64,000 nt of DNA from Coleophoma eucalyptorum (taxonomy: Eukaryota; Ascomycota; Leotiomycetes; Helotiales; Dermateaceae), in assembly GCA_026120035.1 (NCBI GenBank), contig JALRME010000004.1:1240001-1304000 (forward strand), written 5' to 3'. This document shows positions 54,408-64,000 of this stretch, piece after piece. Below the pieces are notes generated by a model. That model was given only the letters and a program-made list of their open reading frames with translations, was not told the DNA's origin and did no database searches. Within the stretch, counting starts at the first letter, position 1. The number at the start of each line of letters is the position of its first letter. The position numbers and the translations under genes were made by a program.

Positions 54408-56560
54408 ATGTCAACGCAAAGAAGAGTTCCTCTGTCTAGCAACCCGAATGCCGTCAACTCCCCCTTCCGCGCTGTAGCAGCAGCAGCAGCCACCAAGCAG
54501 AAGCGTTCATATGCCACGGTCCAGCGAGAGGATAACTATGGACAGCAACCACCTGCGAAGAAGCAGATGTTAGATACGCATCATGCTTTGAGAACCCCTC
54601 CACGGCAACAAACTACGCAGACTACTGAAGGACGAGTCTTCACGCGAAAATCCAATGCCCCACAGACTGCCTTTGAGAAAAAGTTAACTGCTGTTGGCCA
54701 GAAGCCACAACAGACTGCCACAAGGGCTGAGAAGACACAAGAGGAGCAACTGCAACAAATACGAGTCTGGCAGCGGCACCACCGCAAAGTTTTTCCGCAA
54801 TATGTATTTTACTTTGAAAGTATACCGGAAGAATCACGTCTCAGATATACGAAGCAAGTCGTTGCACTTGGTGCTGTAGGTCTACCGTTGTTATGATATG
54901 GCTTTGGAGGAGACTGAAAAGGCTAACAATTGTCCAATAGCGCGAAGCAAAATTCTTTTCAAATGAGGTCACTCATGTTGTTACGTCTCGAGCAATTCCA
55001 CCAGAAGGGCGCGTGGTAGATGCCACCTCTTCGACCATAGATGATTCTCACTCCCAGGGCAGCCAACCTCAGACGATCAACCCGACACTGCTCGATCGTT
55101 CCTCAGAATCCACGTCACAGCCGGACCCTTTTGGCACGAAAGGAAAATTTACATTCGATGTGCCTATAAGCAGGAGACTGGTTTCTCAGCAACATGGAGG
55201 AGATGCTAGAAGGTCACAAGGGCGCAATACCGACGTGTTGCACCGTGCGCGTGAGCTTGGGATGAAGATATGGTCTCTGGATAAATTGCATCGAATGATG
55301 TCAACCATGTTCGACACGGATACTCAACTAGCACACGGCCATAATACAAGAAGTAATACAGGACACGGGCTTGCAGCTATTCCCAAAGGTGCTCGGGAGG
55401 CCGATCTGCAGCAATTACTAAGAAATGAGAAGCTGAATGGGCCGTCTGATCGAGATCCAACAGTTATTACGAAGGAAATGAGCTTGTTCAAAGGACCATT
55501 CATCTATATTCATGATATTGATGAGAAACAGAAACCAATTATGGTACGAGAATATGCGAAGGTTGCACACAAAGAAGATGGAGATTGGCCCCAATTTCGT
55601 AGCGTAGCAAATGGAAAATGCCCCTTCGTGGAAGAGGTTGACTATGGTCGACGTGAGGCAGAAAAAGAAAGTATACGACAACAACGACATCAATCTCGAG
55701 AGAAGACAAAGGCTCCAAGAACTCGGGCAGGCACAGCTGTTGAAGCAGCGATGCAACCACCCAAGCTTGTGGACACCAAGCGAGTGCTCAATGAAACCGA
55801 GAGCGCTTCTAACCGCACAGTTAGAGTATCTTCGAAGCAGGCAAACCCCTTTGATGGGCCACGTGCCTATCCTCCTCAGGTTGAGTCAGTATCTTCGTCG
55901 AAAGGACCTGAAAATGCTTTTGTCAGCCGTGCAGGCACTGGTCGGCTTTTTGGTGGGGAACCACTTGCTTCTGGTTTACAAGCATCAAATCTCACATCAG
56001 CAATCCGTTCCCAAATGATATCTTCGACCGCTGCCCAGCCGGGTGCAAAGGCCGGAACAAGTAAAGAGGTTCATGGGTTACAGAGAAAGGTTTTGGAGAA
56101 GAATAGTGGCGGTCCAGGATCATATGGTCAGATGAGCTCTCATCGCATGACTGATCTCAGTGCTGCCGCTGCTGCTGCGAATGAACAAGCCAACCGCCCA
56201 TCACGACGGAGCGCTAAGGATCAACTTGGGCTGATTGAAGAAGACCAAGATCCTTCTGAAGTAGAAGAACAAGCCCGAAAAGCCGAGGCTGCTCGAAAAG
56301 TCAAGGCAGTCCAGAAGAGAAGGGCGGAGAAGCGTGATCCCAAACCTGGGTACTGTGAAAACTGCCAGGATAAGTTCGATGATTTTGACGAGGTATGGTC
56401 CTGAACACCAATGATTAACTCAATACTAACCCTTTGATAGCATGTTGTATCCCGAAAGCATCGAAAGTTTGCAGAGAAGCTGGAAAACTGGACAGAACTT
56501 GATTCTCTCCTGAACCAATTAGTCCGGCCACTCAAGCCTTACAGCGGCAGTGACTACTAA
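54408..56560 (+). CDS. DBF4: Cdc7 kinase regulatory subunit Dbf4/Dfp1
   Basis: Activates Cdc7 kinase to fire replication origins by phosphorylating the MCM helicase. Exons 54408-54875, 54941-56392 and 56441-56560 (introns of 65 and 48 nt) encode 679 residues. A BRCT-like motif N region is at about 120-190 (YVFYFESIPEESRLRY, NEVTHVVTSR). Motif M is at about 328-390 (FKGPFIYIHDIDEKQKPIMV, WPQFRSVANGKCPFVEE). The motif C zinc finger near the end has ligands Cys628, Cys631, His641 and His647 (GYCENC...HVVSRKH); its His half is only reached through the last intron. The start MSTQRRVPLSSN is preferred; ATG 54363 is in frame upstream. Linkers are disordered and rich in Gln, Ser and Lys. Confidence 0.95.
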
Positions 56561-56953
56561 ATGTCGAATCCTCTACCTAATTGTTCCACAATTGTCTACT
56601 GCAATTCTGCCAGGGTACCTTTATCTTACACCAACTTCATTATCACTCGCAATTCATCAACAGCATTCATTTTATTTCACTCATGGCGTTCGGGTGTATA
56701 GGTACTATGTGAATTTTACGTTCGAATTTGTCTCAGCCTTCCTACATAGGCTTTCGCTACTTTACAAGAATACCTAGGTTTTCTCTCCTTTTCGCGCGTT
56801 TTCAAGCCTGGCTTCGCTGCGTGCATCATTGGTAAACGGAGGAAAGGCATTCTCGGTGTGTTTCGTTGCATTTACATAGGCGTTATCTGCTCATTTGTTA
56901 CTTTTCTGTTGCTTGTCTGCTGTTGAACTGTATTTTTCCCTTTCCCTACTATA

Positions 56954-56976
56954 GCATGGCATGGCATGGCATGGCA
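56954..56976. repeat. GCATG pentamer tandem repeat
   Basis: About four and a half copies of GCATG in perfect tandem, about 400 bp after the DBF4 stop. Confidence 0.9.
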
Positions 56977-59900
56977 GAATCTGGCATCGCATCGCGTGGT
57001 TGAGTAGATAGTGGCTGGCTCAATGGAATGGAACCTGTGGTTCCTTGTAATCTCTTCAGTGTAGATATTGAATAAAATCTCTCACGTCCGTAACTGTTAG
57101 CCTTAAAAATCTATCAAGTAAACATTTTGTCCATACGCAACGAATCCATTTTCTGGTCTACCCGGTATCAAACCTATTATAGTAATTAAACTCCGTCAGC
57201 CTTGTTGGGCAGCAAGAACGCAGATAAGCATAGTGTTGACTCTGTAAACAGTCAGCTTCGGGGCCTGCCGCCCTCGATTGTGCGTCAAAGTCCTTGAGAT
57301 TTAGAGACAGGTAGTGAGTGATATGCATTCAACACCGCAAGGGATGCTAGTATCAAGATACCACACTGTCCCCTTTTCAGGTTCCCATATAGCGCCTACT
57401 TTCGCGCAAATACGCAGAAAGTTTATTTATTCCTTTAGGACAACTGTTTGTTGTACCTGAGTCATCTTGGTGATTCCCAAAGACGCCAGCACTATTCGTG
57501 TTTCGGAGTTTTCTGTTCTAGGGGTTCAATATCTTGATAGACCTCCCCAAGTATTTTACCAGCCAATCTTCTCGGAGCATAAACAACGTGTCTCCATGTA
57601 TAACCCGCTCTGTACCCATGACCTTCCATTGCCTCCTACATGTTGCGCTTCTTAGCCACAAGTGAGCAGGTCATGACGAGCATTTCTGTATGTATATATT
57701 CCCTATAACCAAGGCAGAAAGATACCCCCAAAGGCAGGAGAGGTGCCATTGGCATAAAAAATGTAGTTCAATTTATGGAATAGAAGTAGTTGTATCGAAT
57801 ATGGAGTCTTTGAGACTTCTCGTGCTGAAGTTTTTGATAGCTGCTTTTTTTGTGCTTCTCGAATCCATCAATTTAAATGGCAATGACTTAAAAACAGTAT
57901 TCCCTCAAAACTCCATCGATTCCAAGCTAGTTGCATGAGGGGAGCTCCAATATTGAATCATGGACATCCACTACTGCGTTTAACAAGTTATTTTATATAA
58001 TTTGGAGCGGCGACATGAGTAGGCAGTAGGAGGGAAATCCTCTTATATAGTTTCTCATACGTGCTACTTCTTGTTCAGGACAACCCCCAGGTTTGATTGG
58101 TAACATCTATTCTCCCAATATACATATTACAAAACTATGAGAATATAATCAGAAATCATACTAGTGATGCTATGGAAACGATCACATACTTTAGTACAAT
58201 AAGCTCTTGTGTGGACTTCGAACACATTGATTGCAAAGAATCCTTCTGAGAAGATCTGAGCAAGACGATCTCAATTACCACAGAAATCTTGAAATAGTGA
58301 GCGAACATCAAATTCCTGCTATTAAAACACCTACCTATTTGCTTCCTAATAACTCGTCATGAATTGAGAACCGGCTATTCTACAATGAAGTCACCTAAAG
58401 AGATTTCTGAGTTTGATGTGAGGTATTTCTTAGGCGATGCGTGTGCTCTTATCGGGGAACACTTCATTCGTCAGGGACAATGACTATTTAAAAGTTCTTA
58501 GATACTTTAGTCTCTAAAAGACTATCCTACTTATTTAACAATTTAAGAGTTCCATTCTCTTTGAAGACTCATTCGACATTTCCATCAGCTAAAGCATAGT
58601 AAGCTGTACAAGTCGTAGCAAATATCTTCCTAAGCTATGTTTCAGTGTATGCTCAAAATGCTCATATGACTCATTATAAACGGTTCTTCAGAAGCTTTCT
58701 ATCTTACTGGCACGTGGAGGCTGAAGAAAAAGAAGCTGTAGAGGAAAGACCTTGCGAACTTCGTGGTGACAGTATCTTTTGGCTTATCTAACTCGTTCTA
58801 TTCTGTTCCCCATCGTCTATCACGAGCTAAAGACAACATTACCCCGTGCCAAACGGTAAGATTTTGTTGATTCCGCGCATATCCCCGCCATTATCTTCTT
58901 CCCCATTATTTTGTTGATTGTCTGTCTATTAAGATTGAGTCCAAGTGCTACATGAGTCGTTATGTCCTACTCATAAAGCACGTGCGAGTTGGAGCTAGAC
59001 CGGCCTAGACGTGCATGTACCTAAAGACTCTAGATTACGTAGCTAAGCTTCAATGGTCTCGTTGGAAATTGTCATGGTTATCATGTGAGGATGGAAAGTC
59101 GGCCATGCTGAATTTATTGATACAACGCGAGTTCTATTGCGGGTGTCTAAACTCCGCTCAACTTTAATAAGTGGAAGTCGTGACTCGTTTACCATACACC
59201 ATCAGATTTCTGTGTTTTGTCCGCGAGAGCTTCGAAAACGTGGCTGGTGGAGAGAGGCACGAGAGCTAGTCTAATATCTTACCTAGCTTGTAGCTGCAGC
59301 CGACAGTTCCAAGCAAAGACTGGAGAAGCATGATGGAGAGGAGAGTCCGGGAGATATTCTACTCCATTACTGTTTTGGGATTGGAACGCAGGAAGGGTGG
59401 AGGTTGTGGCGAATTCCGGCATTAGCCGTAGGGCTATGGGAAACAGGGAGAATCGACCTGAGCGTGTTTCTTTTTTTTTGCCATGGGAAGATGGTGATGG
59501 AGTTGCCAGAGAGGGTGGATGCATAGTGTAGTCGTGGTAGTTGGGACAACATATGCAGGTACGCTGGCCTGTTGATCTTTCGATATTGCAACTGCATTGG
59601 TTAAAGTGGGTTTGGCAGCTAAAAGATCAAACATATTGTGCGAGCTTGGTGTGCTAATTAGACCCTTGGACTCTTTGATCTCTTGATGCCATTACAAAGT
59701 CCTAGTCGAAGAGTAAACTCAATCATATGGCCCGAGAAATAAGAAATGAGAAAAGCACCAAACGTCAGGGTCTTTCTGACCGCCCCTTGAGTGCATACCA
59801 AAAAAGATGATACTACTTTGTCCATGCTTGCACATATGAATAGCTCAGTTGTGGTAGTAGCGCCTCATCCACTGGTGGCTCGCAACAGATGAGTGGCTTG

Positions 59901-61085
59901 GTTCATTAAATACTGGTCTCATGAGACACGCCGAATAGCTAAGCAAGTGCTGAGGTAGAGTCTGTTACTGGAAAGACAAGCAAGTAGATGTCGGGTATGA
60001 TACACTTAGAGCAGAGTGGAAATGGACATCTCCTAGCATCAATTGTTCCGGACATGCACAGGACTGAGCGCCTGTGTACCGGTTTGGCCCAGTAGCTGAA
60101 TGACGATGACCTGTGTATGACCTTAGATCACGGATTCTGAGAAACAGCTCCTAGCGAGAGTCAACGGGCACGACCACACAAACAAAAGCCTGAGGTGGAT
60201 CTGAAATATGGAAGAATACTGGGTGAATATGTGACGGCGTATGGAGTAAATCATCTTGTCATGAAACGCCGCAGAGTTCTTTTCCATTCCTGGGGTGCGT
60301 CGTTGGGATGACGAGAATAATTTCCGAAAATAATTCACCTTCTATTGAGATGCGCACGGCGCAGAGATCCAAGAAAGGGGACGAGAAGTACCCCTGAGAT
60401 AATGTGATAGGTATTGGGTGGTGAAACGAAAGAGAGGGGCCTGTCTCAACAAGCGAGCAAGCCCGCAAGCAAAAATTGGTAGACAGGAGAAGTTGGAACT
60501 GATCCAAACATTCAGAGTCCACCACCCTCACAAAGACCAGACCATGCCAAACACCACATCCCCAAGGATCATGCCATCGCACGCGCACCCAGCCTGGCAA
60601 TAGCCTCTTGATACCAATTCCTAGTATGGTGAAAAGCCGAACTTTTCATGCTCATGCTCAACAGCATGGGTCTTGACTCCATTGAATGGTCTCTTTTAGG
60701 CGAGAACGAACTGAATTCGTCTCTCCTATGTGATTGTTGTCCTCATAATTTAGACTTTCGCCTCTACGTTTGCAGGTTGTAGCCCTGTCAAGACGCAAGA
60801 CTAATCCCATCCGAAGCAATAGCGACTGTAGATCGCTCAGCGTAATGGATCGACTTGGACAGCTCGACCTCCTGCGTTTGGAAGTCATTTTTATCTCCGC
60901 AACCGAGGGAAGGTCCGGCAGGCCATGCTTGAATAGAACAGAACATGCTGTGCTTGCTTGCATCCGAGGAGTGTATTAATTCTTGGCCCGCAGAGTTGAA
61001 GTGAAATATCATGATACCTAGATGCCGTACAACGCAGTTGCGGCGGTATAGCGGACACGAGTGCCAGACATGGCAAGAGACAGTA

Positions 61086-61127
61086 AGAGATGAGAAGAGA
61101 TGACCAGAGATGACCCGAGATGACCAG
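61086..61127. repeat. imperfect AGAGATGAC repeat
   Basis: About four imperfect copies of a nine- to ten-base unit (AGAGATGA, AGAGATGACC, AGAGATGACC, CGAGATGACC), roughly 950 bp upstream of the kinase start codon. Confidence 0.8.
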
Positions 61128-61954
61128 TCTCGTTGACAAGACAAGCCGTATCGGACATTATCCATTGCAATTGACTTTGATATGCTGGGCACTCCTGGAG
61201 GATTATGTCTTCTGCATTTCCAGAAGCTGAAGGCTATCACTTTGACCAACAATAGTCATACCAGCCATCCATGCTTCAGCCGGCCTGGCAAAACAAATCA
61301 TGCGCTGCCATGTGCAGACCCTGCAGCTCATCCTCGTGGCTACTGTGGCTACCTGAAGGAGTCGCGGCCCTGGTGTATAGTAGTAGTAAAAGCGAGCGAG
61401 GGAGAGCAAGAGAGTAAATGATGGAGGGAGAAGCGTAGAGGCATGCAAGCTATCTCGGCCAGCCATACAGCACAGAGCTGGCAGCCAGAGACCACGGTAG
61501 ACTACACTGCGACTCCATACTGCTTGCTGCAACTGTTATCAAGCCACTCCCTGTCTGCATTCCTTCTGCTCCACATCACAAGCAACCAATGAGACCCGCC
61601 GGCTTCCTCCACTACCTGGAACTGTTCGACTGAACTCTGAACTCTTGAACTTCCATCCGCGGGACTTGCTCTTGCCATCCTCGAAAACTTTGACTGAGAG
61701 ACGTCAATTCCCCTCCAACCAGCATCCTGTAATATTGCCGTTGTATATTTCTTCCTTCGCTTGTATTGTCGTTCCTCGGTGGTTGTTTGGCTGTGTCCCG
61801 ATTTCATTTGTCTCCTGGCACCGCCTGATAACGAACCTCACTTAAGGCCTCCCCGAACCTCGCTTCTTAGGAACTACCAATTTCGAGACTCGCACTCTCC
61901 GCGTCCACGACACGACGACGTCGCCTCCCATTACGGTCGATTTGCGAGCTGTGC

Positions 61955-62005
61955 ATGTTAAAGCTCTTGTCTAGGGGCATGCCTACGGGCAGAACACGAT
62001 CCTAA
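61955..62005 (+). promoter_or_regulatory. upstream ORF before the kinase
   Basis: ATG at 61955 opens 16 codons and stops at 62003-62005, 68 nt before the kinase ATG. If the transcript starts further upstream, this could dampen kinase translation. The transcription start is not known. Confidence 0.4.
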
Positions 62006-62073
62006 CACCTTTACGCTATTCCGTTCAGGCTATCAGTCTACCGTCTCTTGTCTACTTCCTCCACTACGCGCCA

Positions 62074-64000
62074 ATGGGCAACGGCCAAGGCAAGCCCGTG
62101 AGCTTCACTGATGAAGGTATGTAACGCACCAGATGGTACCTGCAGATGCAGAGCAGATAAAATCGAACTGCGGCAATGCTGTTCACCCCTTTCTTAACTT
62201 CATCCCTATCGTTGCCAGTCACTGACGGGTTGGACCTGGCGTAGTGAACCTCAATCACTTCCGACTCCTGCGAGTTGTGGGCAAAGGTGCATTTGGAAAA
62301 GTTCGAATAGTTGAGAGAAAGGACACAGGTCTCACGTTTGCGTTGAAGTATATCCGTAAAGATGAAGGTGTGTAGATACTCTAGTCTGAAGCATTGCAGT
62401 GACACTCGCTGATAGCGTGCCGAACAGTTGTCCGATCAGAAAGTGTACGGAACATCATTCGCGAGAGACGAATGCTGGAACATCTAAACCACCCCTTCAT
62501 TTGCAATCTGCGGTATAGCTTCCAGGACATAGAATATATGTACGTGGAAATAACCCCCTTTATCCTTATGCCGGACTAACGACCTTGGTGCTAGGTATAT
62601 TGTGGTAGATTTAATGAATGGCGGAGATCTACGATTTCATATCTCACGGAAAACCTTTACAGAAGAAGCGGTGCGATTCTGGATTGCAGAGCTGGGTTGC
62701 GCTTTAAGATATATTCACAAGCAAGGGATTATACATCGAGATGTTAAGCCTGATAACGTTTTGCTGGATTCCGAGGGACATGTTCATCTGGCAGATTTCG
62801 TCAGTGATGCGAATACCTTTGTGAAGAAAGACCTGCTAATTAGGTGTAGAATGTTGCTTCTGACTACACTCCTGGTAAACCACTCACAAGCAAGTCTGGA
62901 ACTCTTGCATACCTTGCTCCAGAGGTCTACAAAGGGACTGGATATAGTTCTGGCGCAGACTGGTGGTCATTAGGAGTCTTATTCTACGAGTGCATCTATA
63001 ACAAGGTATAAAAAATACCGATGTGTACTCAACAACTATGCTAACCTCCGTGCAGCGGCCATTTGAAGGTAGCACTCAGACCACTCTAGCTGCACAGATT
63101 ACGAGGGCGACCCCGAAGTTCCCTGTCACAAACCCGCCTGTATCGATGCCATGTCTGCACGCCATCAGCTCTGCCTTGGAGGAGGATCCTGAGAAAAGGA
63201 TGGGATCTATTGCCTTTCAAACATTCTCCGATAATCCATTCTTCCGAGCTATAGATTTCGAGGCTCTCGAGAGGAAAGAGATCGAACCAGTATTTGTGCC
63301 ATCTAGCGAGAAGACGAACTTCGATGCCACTTACGATTTGGAGGAGCTGCTTTTGGAAGAGGCACCATTAGAAGCAAGAGCTCGCCGACAGAAACCCCGC
63401 GAGCAGCTCAAGGATGATGCGACTGATAAGGAAATCAGGGAAGACGAGCTCTTCAGGATGATCGAAAATATGTTCATGCCATTTGACTATACCAAGGCAG
63501 CCTACGAAAGGTTAACCACTTTACCCAATTTTGTTGGAGGTTTGGCTAATGTATAACAGATACGCAGAAACGGGTGTGCTCGATCCAACCTCACCAGCTA
63601 TTCCAGCAGCCGACGTCAATATCCCGGAAGAAAACAGACCACGTCCAGTCAACGTGCGTACCACTTCCACATCGTCAAGAAAAAGGGCAAGCTCGAAATC
63701 GAATCCAGGATCCTCATCAGGGTCCCCTCCAGTGCCCTCACACCCACCTCCTTTACCGAATGGCCAATCAGTATCACAACACAATAGTAACATTTCTCCG
63801 AACTCGCAACCGCCGAACCAGGCGCAAAACTTCTCAAGGCTCCAAAATCCCCAAAATTTTGTCACTCCTCAGCATACGATACCACTCTCTCCGTACCAAT
63901 CGTCCTACTCAAGACCACAAAGACCAACGGGGACAAGAAATCAATCTATGGGTGGGGGCATGCAAGTTGTGCTCGGCGAGACTGGTTCTTGGTCCGAACT
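62074..64000 (+). CDS. STK32/YANK-type AGC serine/threonine kinase, 3' end missing
   Basis: Exons 62074-62116, 62245-62367, 62428-62539, 62595-62799, 62850-63005, 63056-63510 and 63560-64000, open at the right edge; 511 residues visible. N-terminal MGNGQGK is a possible N-myristoylation site. Kinase motifs: Gly loop GKGAFGKV (27-34), Lys49 in [14 protein letters not shown] with catalytic Asp142, DFN at 160-162 in place of DFG, activation segment [12 protein letters not shown], and [12 protein letters not shown]. The DFN variant and the [15 protein letters not shown] lead-in are typical of the STK32 (YANK) family, whose cellular role in fungi is poorly known. After the kinase domain comes a charged region ([14 protein letters not shown]) and then a Ser/Pro/Asn-rich tail running off the window. 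Introns are 49-60 nt except the first (128 nt). Confidence 0.93.

Larger units (their letters stand above)
56561..62073. other. 5.5-kb region without recognisable genes
   Basis: From the DBF4 stop to the kinase start. About 57900-58900 is AT-rich. The last kilobase is more balanced and pyrimidine-rich, as expected for the kinase promoter and leader. Open stretches are short, overlapping, and unlike any family I know. No transposon ends, tRNA or other RNA gene was recognised. Two short tandem repeats and an upstream ORF are listed separately. Confidence 0.6.

Noticed and set aside
60788..61252. 154-codon minus-strand ORF in the gene-poor region
   Set aside because: Starts with a non-ATG codon, overlaps other open frames, and resembles nothing known.

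Overview
This window is nuclear DNA of a filamentous ascomycete (Pezizomycotina; a Leotiomycete is my guess, not a demonstrated placement). The genes are interrupted by short introns, mostly 46-70 nt, with GT..AG ends and CTAAC/CTGAC-type branch sites. The gene set is typical of filamentous fungi: creC, a CYP52-like P450, a WSC/chitin-binding cell-wall protein, and a Cue2-like Smr protein. I rebuilt exon structures by hand. For every complete gene the exons sum to a multiple of three and join conserved family motifs.

Layout: NPC1-type sterol transporter (-, cut by the left edge); NMN adenylyltransferase (-); UFD4 HECT ubiquitin ligase (+); Smr/DUF1771 protein (+); branched-chain keto acid dehydrogenase E1 alpha (-) divergent from COQ5 (+); a DUF2433-like degenerate phosphoesterase with RGG tail (-); GEM1/Miro GTPase (-) divergent from creC (+); one single-exon gene of 13.86 kb for a 4,619-residue Ser/Thr-rich secreted protein (-); a P450 (-); UBC8 ubiquitin-conjugating enzyme (-) divergent from ECM31/panB (+); ATG12 (-); ICP55 (-) divergent from DBF4 (+); a 5.5-kb stretch with no recognisable gene; and an STK32/YANK-type kinase (+, cut by the right edge).

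Most genes are unrelated housekeeping functions, so this is not a metabolic cluster. Shared themes are mitochondria (BCKDH E1 alpha, COQ5, GEM1, ICP55) and ubiquitin-type systems (UFD4, UBC8, creC, ATG12). ECM31 and BCKDH both use 2-oxoisovalerate, although they lie 33 kb apart.

Most unusual points: (1) UBC8 appears to contain exons of 8, 3 and 1 nucleotides, and the 1-nt exon is needed to keep the frame and supplies the middle base of a Met codon. (2) The giant protein joins three extracellular N-terminal modules, a hevein-type chitin-binding domain and five WSC domains, and carries a degenerate 19-residue (57-bp) repeat array. (3) The P450 has a GC-AG intron. (4) creC and GEM1 begin with coding exons of 5 and 10 nt.
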